DNA of 64,000 nucleotides, from the NCBI GenBank assembly GCA_913060495.1, contig CAJXRP010000020.1, positions 1 through 64,000 on the forward strand, in the 5' to 3' direction. Below the pieces are notes generated by a model, which was given only the letters and a program-made list of their open reading frames with translations, searched no databases and was not told the DNA's origin. Source of the stretch: an uncultured Gammaproteobacteria bacterium. Lineage in GTDB: Bacteria > Pseudomonadota > Gammaproteobacteria > Pseudomonadales > Pseudohongiellaceae. Numbering within the stretch: the first letter of the stretch is position 1; every line of letters starts with the position of its first letter. Of the stretch, positions 36,806 to 45,538 are shown one piece after another. Made by a program: the position numbers and the translations under genes.

Positions 36806-37291
36806 TCAAATTGCTGAAAGCGTCTGCTCTAGAAGTTGTAAAGCTCTCTCCGCAAAAACATTCATATTTTCCTCACGATCATCCGACCCCGTTCTAACTG
36901 TTACCGAGGCATTAACCGGCCCAGATATGCCAATCACACTAATCCCTGCGCCATCGCTATAGGGCGTCCCGCCTGGCCCAGCCACTCCCAATTCTGCGAT
37001 TCCCCAGGTAGTTTCTAATTTGGCTCGTGCTGCTCTTGCGAATTCAAGTGCCATTTCTTCCGTTAATGGCTTGAGTTTCTTTGTACGCTCCCTATCCAAA
37101 TCTAGGAACGCTAGGCGTGACTTGATGGTATAGATAACTGTGCCACCCACAAAATAGCGTGAAGCCCCTGGCACGGAAAGTAGACTTGCAGATATCAAAC
37201 CTCCTGTAGATGATTCTGCCACCGATACGGAATGATTATGCTCAACCAACAACTTGGCGGCACTGCTTGCGAATGGCGAAAAATGGGACAT
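36806..37291 (-). CDS. CinA C-terminal-type nicotinamide-nucleotide amidase
   Basis: 161 residues matching the CinA C-terminal (PncC) family, which deamidates NMN in NAD recycling. It has VAESSTGGLISASL (usual form AESCTGG), VGGTVIYTIKSRLAFL, and GVAGPGG. The conserved Cys is replaced by Ser in the first motif, as occurs in other members. The ATG at 37291 is preferred because the family begins here, and a GTG at 37342 would add 17 residues with no family match. It follows the pseudouridine synthase gene in the same direction (gap about 65 bp to its stop). Confidence 0.85.
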   Translation of the reverse strand: MSHFSPFASSAAKLLVEHNHSVSVAESSTGGLISASLLSVPGASRYFVGGTVIYTIKSRLAFLDLDRERTKKLKPLTEEMALEFARAARAKLETTWGIAELGVAGPGGTPYSDGAGISVIGISGPVNASVTVRTGSDDREENMNVFAERALQLLEQTLSAI

Positions 37292-37355
37292 AGTCACTAC
37301 CGTAGAAATAGACGAAGCTTGAGTATAAGGGATAGTTTGCACTAGGCAACGCTGT

Positions 37356-38249
37356 CTAGCTCAGAGTAAGTTCGGTGCCGCTTGAAAAGCTTCTTACTTG
37401 CTCAGTTATGGGATCAATAAATTGCAGTTGTTGTGCCAAGAGTTGCAAAGGCTTGCTGAAGTCATCTGGCTTTGCCCGCTCTAGTAACTCAGGATAGTAA
37501 CTGTCATGCAATATGGGCCAGCCGAGGCTTTGCATGTGCAAGCGCAGCTGGTGAGTCTTGCCTGTTATGGGGTTTAGCTCAAACAAGGCTTTGTCGGCGG
37601 AACACTGCAGGCAACGTATAAGGGAATGACTGTTAGCCGGCCCTTCTACTATATGCATCAGAAACCTAGTTCCAGTTTTCTCCAAACGATTCTTGATTTC
37701 CCATTGCTGGTTATTCGTCGGAGGATTGTCGTGGGTGTTGGCAATGGCTTTATAGGTCTTTTTGACTTGATGTGACGAAAATAGATGGTGGTAATGCTGC
37801 CGCGAATCGGGATTAACGGAAAACAACACTAAGCCCGCAGTAGCCTTGTCGATGCGGTGCATGGCTTGTAGTTGATGATTGCCCGTCTTATTGCGCAATC
37901 GATTCTGCAGACATTCCTCTACATACCCTCCCCCTGGAGTGACCGGTAGAAAATGTGGCTTGTACGCCACCACGATCAATTCATCCTGAAAAATTATCTT
38001 CTCTTCAAAAGGAACTACAGGCTCATTATCGACTTCACGATAGTAATAGACACGCTGCTGGGCAGCAAAAGGAGAGCTAGAGTTAATCAAATCACCATCA
38101 TGCCAGTGCACCTTGCCATCAGCCATGCGTTGCTTCCACACATCACTTGTTATTTCGGGAAACTTGATGACAAGATATTCTAGAACTGTCGTTACACCGG
38201 GATTGATCTGCGGCAAACTGAGCTTGGATGGAGAGCTAGCTATAGTCAT
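37356..38249 (-). CDS. RluA-family pseudouridine synthase
   Basis: 297 residues. The catalytic motif HRIDKATAGLVLFS (HRLDxxTSG type, Asp about 133) and the later FELNPITGKTHQLRLHM (about 245-262) identify an RluA-like synthase that isomerises U in rRNA or tRNA. The N-terminal S4-like part (TVLEYLVIKFPEITSDVWKQR) is present. The specific target RNA site cannot be assigned. It is followed by the CinA-like gene with a 65-bp gap and divergent from the Zn-ribbon gene at 38465. Confidence 0.9.
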   Translation of the reverse strand: MTIASSPSKLSLPQINPGVTTVLEYLVIKFPEITSDVWKQRMADGKVHWHDGDLINSSSPFAAQQRVYYYREVDNEPVVPFEEKIIFQDELIVVAYKPHFLPVTPGGGYVEECLQNRLRNKTGNHQLQAMHRIDKATAGLVLFSVNPDSRQHYHHLFSSHQVKKTYKAIANTHDNPPTNNQQWEIKNRLEKTGTRFLMHIVEGPANSHSLIRCLQCSADKALFELNPITGKTHQLRLHMQSLGWPILHDSYYPELLERAKPDDFSKPLQLLAQQLQFIDPITEQVRSFSSGTELTLS

Positions 38250-38464
38250 AATTAATTTTGCGCGGACACTGCAGCATTCTGAAAATGTAATTCTAATCTA
38301 GCAGCATGCCGGATTGAATTCTACAGATACTGAATAGTGTGAAACCACCAACTTAAGCCACTAGATTATGCGCGCGCGTTGGTTCCCGTGGAGCACCATG
38401 AATCTGGACAAGGTTCGGGTTTAGAGATAGCCTGACACTTCCTTCCTATGCCTGAGTACAAGTA

Positions 38465-38803
38465 ATGCAGCAGACCTGCCTGAATTGCGGCATGAGTTTT
38501 AATGAGGATATGCGTTATTGCCCAAAATGTGACAACTCGCTGGATCTTCAACACGACGGCTCCACGATCACTGTCGACATAGCGCATCAGGGTGAGCGGG
38601 TCAACGAAGCGCTAGCAAAGATGCAAAGCGAGATTAATTTGGCACGAAAAGGCGTCTCCAAACGTATTCGTCTAGTTGTCGGCTCTGGACTAATTCGTGA
38701 CGAAGTGATGTTAGTGCTGCGTGATCTAGAGTTTCGCGGCGACATAATCGATTTTGAAGCCGAACCCTTTAACGCCGGAGCGGTGCTGGTAAGACTTAAG
38801 TAA
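38465..38803 (+). CDS. Zinc-ribbon protein with Smr-like C-terminus
   Basis: 112 residues. A zinc ribbon at the N-terminus uses CLNCG and CPKCD (four Cys in 25 residues). The C-terminal 80 residues follow the Smr/MutS2 nicking-domain plan: HQGERVNEALAKMQSEINLA, KRIRLVVGSGLIRDEV. The usual HGKG is replaced by VGSG, so nuclease activity is doubtful. Role unknown. It may bind nucleic acid or ribosomes by analogy. Confidence 0.65.
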   Translation: MQQTCLNCGMSFNEDMRYCPKCDNSLDLQHDGSTITVDIAHQGERVNEALAKMQSEINLARKGVSKRIRLVVGSGLIRDEVMLVLRDLEFRGDIIDFEAEPFNAGAVLVRLK

Positions 38804-38959
38804 TCATCCCAATCGACCTAGCCAACTATTACAGAAAACCAATACATTCTCACTCCAAGGTTTTAACTCTCATTTTCCTAATAGTCCATGTTAAGATTAT
38901 ATTTCTCGCGGCCTACCTCGAGCTTTCTAACTACCAACAATCCAAGTAACTATTTATTT

Positions 38960-39508
38960 ATGTCTATTTCCCTACAAGATCAACTCAAAAACTCTGGTCT
39001 GATAGATGACAAGAAAGCCAAACAGCTCAAGCGCGCCAAGAACAAACAAGAAAAACTTGCGCGCAAGACCAAGAACCCTGGCACAGATCAGAAGAAACTA
39101 GAGCTAGATCGGGCCAAAGCCGAAAAGATCGCTAAGGATAGGCAGTTAAATCTGGAGAAGAATAAGCAAGCCGAAAAACGTGCGTTAGCGGCTCAGGTAA
39201 AACAACTCATCGAAATGAACATAGTCGCCAAAGACGGCGATCAAAAATTCAGTTTTACGGATGCCAAACTAATAAGACATATCTACGTCAGCCAAACCCA
39301 GATTGATCAACTCAGTCGCGGCACTCTGGCAATCGTTACACAAAAGATCGGCCAGAAGCAAAATCATGTACTAGTACCCATGGGCGTCGCAGATAAAATT
39401 GAACAGCGTGATGCGCAGGTCGTCGCTTTTAAGGCGCAACAAAGTACTGTTGCGGAGGAAGATGATCCCTATGCGGATTTTAAAATTCCTGATGATCTAA
39501 CCTGGTAA
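38960..39508 (+). CDS. DUF2058 family protein (YaiL-like)
   Basis: 182 residues beginning MSISLQDQLKNSGLIDDKKAKQLKR, followed by a long Lys/Glu/Gln-rich helix to about residue 90 and a small C-terminal domain (VAKDGDQKFSFTDAKLIRHIYV, GTLAIVTQKIG). This is the standard layout of the gammaproteobacterial DUF2058 family, described as nucleoid/polynucleotide-associated. I start at 38960, where the family consensus begins, and not at 38888. Cytosolic, function not established. Confidence 0.88.
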   Translation: MSISLQDQLKNSGLIDDKKAKQLKRAKNKQEKLARKTKNPGTDQKKLELDRAKAEKIAKDRQLNLEKNKQAEKRALAAQVKQLIEMNIVAKDGDQKFSFTDAKLIRHIYVSQTQIDQLSRGTLAIVTQKIGQKQNHVLVPMGVADKIEQRDAQVVAFKAQQSTVAEEDDPYADFKIPDDLTW

Positions 39509-39630
39509 GTCCAAGAGTGGTTGAGCTACTTACAAATTAGCCTTAAACCCTATCATGCAGCGCCCGAACTAAATAGAACACATCTAGTCGAAGTTCCTAT
39601 TAAAAGGAATATGGGCATAGAGAATTACGA

Positions 39631-39735
39631 ATGAAAAGATTGTGGGCAAATAAAATGATCGCCATCACGGTCCTCATGACTGTAGTACTCGTACCTATCC
39701 TAGGCCTTCTTTGGTGGTACATCTCCACGCTATAG
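39631..39735 (+). CDS. Small membrane protein (34 aa), tentative
   Basis: A 34-codon frame, MKRLWANKMIAI followed by a hydrophobic stretch (TVLMTVVLVPILGLLWWYI), ends at TAG 39735. The basic N-terminus and single membrane helix fit a small membrane protein. There is a weak AGAG about 8 nt before the ATG. It could still be chance because it is very short. Confidence 0.35.
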   Translation: MKRLWANKMIAITVLMTVVLVPILGLLWWYISTL

Positions 39736-39753
39736 AATGTTAAGAACCACGCT

Positions 39754-40275
39754 CTAAAGCAGCCTGTAATCGGGCGAGATGATTTGCATATTATGATCCA
39801 TTCCTTTCATATATGTTGATGGCGGCTTAGCGTCATCTCCAAATGAAAAGTAAAAACTGCCCCTAACTAGCTCACCGCTAGTATCTAGCGCCGCCCACTC
39901 TATCTTGTAGTAGTCCGCCGCCACCAGCGCTGGAAGTGCTTGCGTGAAATGCATTCCTGCCGCTGGGCTGTAACGAAAATCTATCAGCACTTCGCCCTGC
40001 TTCGTTTCTTTAAGCGCCAGCTTCACCAGCCGCACTTCAGACTCAAAATTCAGCATGATCAACTTAGGTGCCTTAGCCATGACCTCATCATCAGCAGGCA
40101 TAGTAGAAAGTTGAAGCCCGCCTGAGCCAGACATTCCAGGCATAGCATGCTGGCCCAGCGCCATTGAACAGCATAATAAGGCGACCAGAAGACTCACAGA
40201 CGACAACAAGCCCGATAGAGACTTTCGAGATTGGCTTTCCAAACCGTGATCTTTTGCATTTCTAAACACACCCAC
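39754..40275 (-). CDS. CopC-like periplasmic copper-binding protein
   Basis: Exported CopC-domain protein. A hydrophobic signal segment ends at ALGQ, followed by HAMPGM (His/Met copper-site residues) and the CopC fold: PADDEVMAKAPKLIMLNFES and LPALVAADYYKIEWAALDTSGELVRGSFYF (shown in two parts in family order). The second His, in GHPV of CopC, is Glu-Leu here, so copper binding may be altered. A further Met/His patch, MKGMDHNM, lies near the end. I prefer a GTG at 40275 with AGGAG 6 nt upstream; an ATG at 40293 is also possible. It lies just after the terminator of monooxygenase cassette 2, consistent with copper handling for it (inference). Confidence 0.75.
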   Translation of the reverse strand: MGVFRNAKDHGLESQSRKSLSGLLSSVSLLVALLCCSMALGQHAMPGMSGSGGLQLSTMPADDEVMAKAPKLIMLNFESEVRLVKLALKETKQGEVLIDFRYSPAAGMHFTQALPALVAADYYKIEWAALDTSGELVRGSFYFSFGDDAKPPSTYMKGMDHNMQIISPDYRLL

Positions 40276-40300
40276 ATCAATCTCCTGGCTCATCAATCGT

Positions 40301-40334
40301 AAAAAAACCAGAGGAAGTAGTTCCTCCTCTGGTT
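40301..40334 (-). terminator. Rho-independent terminator of cassette 2
   Basis: Read on the minus strand, AACCAGAGGA (40334-40325) pairs with TCCTCTGGTT (40315-40306) around a 9-nt loop and ends in seven T. It lies about 65 bp after the stop of the cassette 2 partner gene. Confidence 0.85.
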
Positions 40335-40399
40335 CTGCTTATTACTTAGTTTTCTAGATTTGTCAGCAAAGCACCAATACCTAGTAAGCTTTGAAAATA

Positions 40400-41419
40400 C
40401 TAGCGGCTAACATTAACTGTAAGGTATTGATCCTGATACAGTCCGCCATCATCGGCACGACCCCAGAGCAAGTATGTGCCCGGCTCATCGAATGTAACAG
40501 ATACTTCATGGATTCCGTCTTCAGGCAGCTCTGGTGGTATCCACAGCCAGCTCCAAGGCGAATTAGCCGTAGGACGTGTATCTTCCCAAGCCTTAACCTG
40601 CGGCGGATCGAAATGTACTACTTCTTGCGCTGCCTTCACAGAGTCTGGAGCACGGTAAACATTCCAGGATAGATACAAGCCATTGTTCTTAGCCACAGTA
40701 GGCTTCGGCGGAGGCATCATCATCATCCTCTGGCGAATCATTTCCTCCGTTGCAAAAGCCGACGCAGCACCGCCTAGGCGCCTCACACGCCGCATAGGAT
40801 CGAAGGGCTCTGGCACACCATCATCGCTCACTCGAGTTTGAAACGTCAGCGGCTGACCCACACTTACGGTGCGAATATTGTCTCCGACTAATTCCGAACT
40901 TGGTGGAATATTCGCCCTGATTATTGCATCGGAGGAGCCGGCTCCCAGCGCTCCGGTTTCCGACATAATCGTGATGTTTTCTATCTTGTAATCTTCCCTG
41001 AGAGTCGCATAGGCGGCTCGAGTTACACCGTTAGGAGAAGTCACTTCCCACACCAATTCATCGTCTCCCTCGAAGCCTTCCGGAGCCACCACATCGAAAG
41101 TAAATCGATTACGGCGCGGCAGGAAATGAGTAGGCTGACCCCGATCCGGATTGCCGGTTGTGAAGCGGTTATTCTCACCTATCGGGATATCCAGCTCTTC
41201 TTCCCAGTTGTGGTTAAAGTAACCAAACGTGAGCTTAAGAACGCCTTCATCATCTACTCGCCAACCCTCGTAAGCTACCTCGGTGTGTTGGCCGCTGACG
41301 TAACTATGCTTGGTGTACTCGTAGTCCTGCTCTGCCGCTGCCATAGTGGACATGACAGCTAAGCTGCCAGCAAAAAGCATGAGCACGGGCTTAATTAAAT
41401 TATTTGAATGTAATTTCAT
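40400..41419 (-). CDS. Exported partner of monooxygenase cassette 2
   Basis: 339 residues with a signal peptide (cleavage near MAAA-EQ). It shares with the protein at 60498 the opening SGQHTEVAYEGW, FGYFNHNWEEE, RGQPTHFLPRRNRFTF, SETGSLGAG-type, SVGQPLTFQTRV-DDG and the C-terminal VTFDEPGTYLLWGRADDGG blocks, and with cassette 1 a weaker version. Beta-sandwich, no enzyme motif seen. It follows the monooxygenase gene by 123 bp and is closed by the terminator at 40301. The Met-rich stretch MMMMPPPKP (about 235) is unusual and could bind copper (inference). Confidence 0.8.
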   Translation of the reverse strand: MKLHSNNLIKPVLMLFAGSLAVMSTMAAAEQDYEYTKHSYVSGQHTEVAYEGWRVDDEGVLKLTFGYFNHNWEEELDIPIGENNRFTTGNPDRGQPTHFLPRRNRFTFDVVAPEGFEGDDELVWEVTSPNGVTRAAYATLREDYKIENITIMSETGALGAGSSDAIIRANIPPSSELVGDNIRTVSVGQPLTFQTRVSDDGVPEPFDPMRRVRRLGGAASAFATEEMIRQRMMMMPPPKPTVAKNNGLYLSWNVYRAPDSVKAAQEVVHFDPPQVKAWEDTRPTANSPWSWLWIPPELPEDGIHEVSVTFDEPGTYLLWGRADDGGLYQDQYLTVNVSR

Positions 41420-41542
41420 ATCTAGATTCTTTCCTATTAAGAAAGACCTCCGTCTGTAAAAGTTTCACTATCTTTAAGTAGTGCGGCTGGTCATTTTCAG
41501 AAACAGCTTTGTTTCCTGCAATGCCAGCGCGTCAACTATCCG

Positions 41543-42952
41543 TTAGTCATTGCCGCCGGCAGATTCTTCGATCGGCCACACCAAGGGTGCTAGACACAAC
41601 GGACAACCAATAACGTGATCATTAGGACCAAGGTTCAGAACGGTACGTCGCTTCTCCATCTCTTCCATAAATTGCTCATCGGTCATGTTCACCCTACTTC
41701 CCAGGTCAATAAACATATTGGTTACCGACCGGTTACCAGACCCCTGCCAGTTACGTGCATCTGGCACATTGGCATTGTCGCTTGTGTTGTCGAAGTAACC
41801 GGTGATGTGAAGAATAGTGCCCTTAGGCAATAACGGCGTATGGTTATCATCAAAGGGGTATCCTCTTACCCAGTTGTGGTCATAACCTACACAGGATAAC
41901 GTCTCAACCGCGTAGCCCCAGATCGCCTCTAGGCACATACGCTCGCCCGGAGCATGAAGATGAGGCTCAAAAGTGATGACTTTGGTGTTTTCTGTGAGCA
42001 CTTGATAGGCATGTAATTCTTGATCCTTACCATTACCCTCGACGCTGATATCAACACCATTGCCCATGATGCTAATTCCGGTCTTGTACTTGGGCTCATA
42101 ATCTTCCGGATGGAAGGTAAAACCTATTTGCAGACGACCTGTAGTATCACGGCCGTTTGAGTGCATATGCACGGAATCGGTGAAGAATGCAGAACCGGCT
42201 TTAAGTAAGGGGCCCGCATCTGGGTCGAAGATATCTCCATTACGGCCTACTTCGTGCACCGGCCAGTTAACAGCTTCGCCTTCGACAATTCGGCCATCTT
42301 CATCCAATACTTCGGTACGCCAGATCATGTGATGGAAAATATACAAACCACCCACGGTATCGGATGCTTCAGCTCCAACACCCACATCATTTACTTCTAC
42401 AATTTCTACAGACTTCACATAGCGGTCTTCCGTGAGGCCTGTTGAAACCCTAGGAATCTCACCCCACCAATCCGGTCGACCACCAGCCATGAAAAAATCT
42501 TCGGTATCTACGATCAAGTCAGGCTCGCCTAGACTCCATTTTACCGTGTCATCGAAAACCAAGGGGTCCGGCGCATCGCTCACATCACCCTTTGGTGTGC
42601 CATTTCTGGCCCAGGTTGAAATCGCAGCGATCTCAGCGTCACTAAGAGATGGGTCGCTCTTGAAGTGCTGAATACCCACGTCCTTCTCTACGTACCAAGG
42701 CGGCATAGCGCCAGCACGGTCACGCAGACCTGTCTTGTACTCTATGAGCCCGGCATAAGGTGCTACCTGGTCATATTCGACCAGCGGCATAGGCGCCACT
42801 CCGGCGGGACGATGACAGTTCTGACAGCTACGCTGCAAAATTGGCTCGATGTCTTTATGGAACGTGATTTCCTGAGCTAGAGTCGCTGACGAAATTATCA
42901 TTCCAAATAATGTCAGCAGTAAACCCTTGTTGATGATTGACGAAACTCGCAT
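41543..42952 (-). CDS. Cytochrome c-copper type II monooxygenase fusion (cassette 2)
   Basis: 469 residues. After a signal peptide, the cytochrome c part has CQNCH (Cys43, Cys46, His47) and GAMPPW for the Met side. The copper monooxygenase-like part has IFHHMIW, HMHSNG, FEPHLHAPGERM, and DHNWVRGY as candidate His copper ligands, and ends with GCPLCLAPL, a CxxC-like tail shared with cassette 3. Start at 42952, where GGGG lies about 6 nt upstream and a proper signal peptide begins; 59 further codons are open upstream but lack one. The function is probably oxidative attack on an external substrate (inference from the fold). It heads an operon with the partner protein. Confidence 0.82.
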   Translation of the reverse strand: MRVSSIINKGLLLTLFGMIISSATLAQEITFHKDIEPILQRSCQNCHRPAGVAPMPLVEYDQVAPYAGLIEYKTGLRDRAGAMPPWYVEKDVGIQHFKSDPSLSDAEIAAISTWARNGTPKGDVSDAPDPLVFDDTVKWSLGEPDLIVDTEDFFMAGGRPDWWGEIPRVSTGLTEDRYVKSVEIVEVNDVGVGAEASDTVGGLYIFHHMIWRTEVLDEDGRIVEGEAVNWPVHEVGRNGDIFDPDAGPLLKAGSAFFTDSVHMHSNGRDTTGRLQIGFTFHPEDYEPKYKTGISIMGNGVDISVEGNGKDQELHAYQVLTENTKVITFEPHLHAPGERMCLEAIWGYAVETLSCVGYDHNWVRGYPFDDNHTPLLPKGTILHITGYFDNTSDNANVPDARNWQGSGNRSVTNMFIDLGSRVNMTDEQFMEEMEKRRTVLNLGPNDHVIGCPLCLAPLVWPIEESAGGND

Positions 42953-43309
42953 GTCTATCCCCTCATTTGATATGGAATTTATGCCGATTTCGGTCAATCG
43001 GAGTAAATGCCAAGATGTTGTAATAGCTGAGTCGAGTTTAATCATTTTGATGACAGGGATCTTTCTAATAACGGATAAACAGCAGTGGATATGTCGATAT
43101 CCACTGAAACATTGATATAGAACAAGCATTCAATCGCCTGATTTCCCTACCCCTAAATAAAGAGGAAGAGTTAATTCTACTGAGATGATGGCAAAGAGGG
43201 AGATGATGCTAGAAGCTAAGCATTAAGCGGAATTCAATAGAATGACTTATCGGACCCAGAATGGAATAATTACTTGGAGACAGCTAATTTAGCGACGAAT
43301 ACTGCTTTG
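42953..43309. other. 357-bp gap upstream of cassette 2
   Basis: This should hold the promoter of the cassette 2 operon, reading leftward, and the 3' flank of the small gene at 43310. No repeat, RNA or terminator stands out. A long unsupported reading extends from the monooxygenase gene into this stretch but has no signal peptide or codon pattern to back it. Confidence 0.4.
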
Positions 43310-43603
43310 CTAATTTTGCTGAACCCAACCACTGATTAGTTGGAAATAGACGAAATCGCTTCCCACAGAGTCTACACGACGTAGGTCTCCATCTTCTGGT
43401 CTGTCATATTCCTCCAAGCCTTCCAAAGCCAGAACAGTTTGCATCATGGGTTTGCGATGGTGCTGCACTGGCAGCTTATCAAGATGCAACTCTTCTGCGG
43501 TCCAAACCATTCCATCCCGTTCGACTGGCGAAGCCTTATCAAATTCGGATGAAAGGAATACTGCGGCGGTACCAGCCATTTTCTTGTATGCGGCGGCGTG
43601 CAT
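43310..43603 (-). CDS. Small protein of unknown function
   Basis: 97 residues without a signal peptide or membrane helix: MHAAAYKKMAGTAAVFLSSE, then acidic and polar sequence ending in ISGWVQQN. GAGG lies 6 nt before the ATG, which supports translation. No family is recognised. It lies between the cassette 2 operon and a small lipoprotein. Confidence 0.5.
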   Translation of the reverse strand: MHAAAYKKMAGTAAVFLSSEFDKASPVERDGMVWTAEELHLDKLPVQHHRKPMMQTVLALEGLEEYDRPEDGDLRRVDSVGSDFVYFQLISGWVQQN

Positions 43604-43784
43604 TGAATGCCTCGTAGATTCTCGATTGTAAGTTTATACAAAGATAGAGCTACGGCAGAAAATATCCTTGTTCCACATCAAGAGCAAAGCTGACAGAGAC
43701 AAACAATTGGATGCTGATCAGATTCAGTAAGCCTTCTAACAGCCGAGGTGGGAACAATGATTCTTGATAGACAAACTTAGCAAC

Positions 43785-44087
43785 TCAATTGCGAGCAGGC
43801 CCGTCTTGGATCGAACTAGGTAGGCTGAAACTTGGGCGCGAATTCAGCACATCTAAAGTCATAGCAGCTCTCTCGTTCTGCTGTACCCAATCTTCAAAAC
43901 TTTGACAGCTGCGCCTACGAATATAGGTCGACGAATCGGCCTCCTGCAGGCAAAAGACCTGCTTCTCCGGAGGCAGCCCACGATTGTATTCGGCTAGCTC
44001 CAACTCACTCATACTGGTGAACGAAGGCTTATTGCTACTGCAAGAAGAAACAATGATGGCCAAGAAAACTAGCAATAGAAATTTCAT
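43785..44087 (-). CDS. Small lipoprotein, unknown
   Basis: 100 residues starting MKFLLLVFLAIIVSSC, a typical lipoprotein signal with lipobox VSSC (Cys16), then a polar mature part with two Cys (VFCLQEA, RRSCQSFEDW) and Pro/Ser-rich tail. The start at 44087 is chosen because it gives the standard lipoprotein signal. Function not recognised. Confidence 0.6.
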   Translation of the reverse strand: MKFLLLVFLAIIVSSCSSNKPSFTSMSELELAEYNRGLPPEKQVFCLQEADSSTYIRRRSCQSFEDWVQQNERAAMTLDVLNSRPSFSLPSSIQDGPARN

Positions 44088-44202
44088 AGAATACATTCTA
44101 ACTCAATTGGCATAGGCTTAGGCAAGCCATCGAGGTTCGAAAAAATCGAATATCGACTTTAATCAAGGATCGCCAACATACAAAAGAGCCTCCGATCTAT
44201 TT

Positions 44203-45528
44203 TTATGTAGGCAAAGCCACATCAAGGTCGCGCTCTGAGTCTCGGTAGTCTAAATACAAAAAAGTTGTCATGATAATTGTCGCCAACATAGAAGTTACAA
44301 TCAAAATCAAGATGAAATCTTCCCAGCCCCCTTCTTTGTTAGCCACCGCCCCACCAATGAAGTCGAACATCATTGCGCCAAAGTAAGCAAACGCATCAAT
44401 TAGGCCAACCAGTAAGCCACAATGCTTGCCGCCAAAGCCGATCGAAAAAACGCTCATTGGAATGTAATAGGCGGGGGAGATCGCGAAACCAAACACAAAT
44501 ACCAAAATAATAGTCAGCGTCAACTCTAGTCCGGCACCGAAATCGTAGACACCGAGGAGCCTCAAACTGAGTAGGCTTAGAACAGCGACAGTCAAAGTGG
44601 CACTCATCGTATACACGATATCCTTCTTAGAGAGCCTGTCGTAGATGAAACCGCCACTGAAAACCGCAACGAGACAGCCAAGTGGAAATGCCGAAGATGC
44701 CATACCAGCCTGGGCCGGCATCAAAGAAAATGTCTCACTAAGGTAAATGGGTAGAAAAACCTGAAATTCGAAGAGAACTGCCAGAGAAGAAACACCAAGA
44801 CAAATTAACCAGAACCTAGGGTTGCTTATGAAAATGCGGATCGCGGCTCGTGTTTCGGTTTTACTAAGCGGATGATCTTTTGACTCGCTTGAGATGGACT
44901 CCGTTGAGTCTTCTTCCCCAGCGGCCAATTGTGTTGAGCCCTGCCAGGAATTCTTCAAGTACCGAGGCAAAATGATGGCACTCAACAGCGCGAGGGCGCC
45001 AGCCATATAGAACAATCCCCGCCAGGACATTATCAGGAGCAAACTGCTGACCAGCAAAGTAGTAACAACGGAGCTTATTCGCGAGCTGGTGGCGATAAAG
45101 CCCCACACTCGACCATGCTTGGCCTGAGAAAACCCTACGCGAATAATATTCGCCATCGATGGCCAACCGGCAGATTTGGCAAATACCGTGAGAAAATACA
45201 ACGCGAAGAAGGCGATATTGCTAGAGAGGGTACCAAAGATAAATGTAGCGATGGCCGCTAGCCCAACGGCCCAGATGAATACCCTACTACCACCAAGTTT
45301 GTCGGCGAGAATTCCGGTTGTAAGTTTGCCGGTTAAATTTCCAGCTGTACCCCAACCCAAGATAGCTCCAAAAGTTGCGGTATCAAGGGTGAGTACAGGG
45401 TCCGCCAGCATTGCGGGTCCAGCGACACCAACAACGGTTCGACATAGCATCAGCATGCCATAGCCTAAGCACATACTGATGACGGTTCTCATTTCCCAAC
45501 GGATATTCGACGTGCCTAGGCTGTCCAT
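44203..45528 (-). CDS. MFS transporter
   Basis: 441 residues with 12 predicted membrane segments: MCLGYGMLMLCRTVVGVAG, FGAILGWGTAGNLTGKLTTG (loop with DKLGG), and others to the C-terminal IIMTTFLYL. A central cytosolic loop (about 200-240) is polar. The profile resembles the organophosphate:Pi antiporter/sugar-phosphate or hexuronate-type MFS group. The ATG at 45528 follows the upstream metallophosphoesterase stop (45539) by 10 nt, so both form one transcript. A phosphorylated solute is a reasonable substrate guess from that link, but not shown. Confidence 0.85.
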   Translation of the reverse strand: MDSLGTSNIRWEMRTVISMCLGYGMLMLCRTVVGVAGPAMLADPVLTLDTATFGAILGWGTAGNLTGKLTTGILADKLGGSRVFIWAVGLAAIATFIFGTLSSNIAFFALYFLTVFAKSAGWPSMANIIRVGFSQAKHGRVWGFIATSSRISSVVTTLLVSSLLLIMSWRGLFYMAGALALLSAIILPRYLKNSWQGSTQLAAGEEDSTESISSESKDHPLSKTETRAAIRIFISNPRFWLICLGVSSLAVLFEFQVFLPIYLSETFSLMPAQAGMASSAFPLGCLVAVFSGGFIYDRLSKKDIVYTMSATLTVAVLSLLSLRLLGVYDFGAGLELTLTIILVFVFGFAISPAYYIPMSVFSIGFGGKHCGLLVGLIDAFAYFGAMMFDFIGGAVANKEGGWEDFILILIVTSMLATIIMTTFLYLDYRDSERDLDVALPT

Positions 45529-45538
45529 ATTTATTTCT

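Noticed and set aside
40391..40672. Plus-strand reading inside the cassette 2 partner gene
   Set aside because: It is a shadow frame of a well-supported minus-strand protein.
42953..43129. N-terminal extension of the cassette 2 monooxygenase
   Set aside because: The added 59 residues give no signal peptide, whereas the start at 42952 has a good ribosome site and signal sequence.
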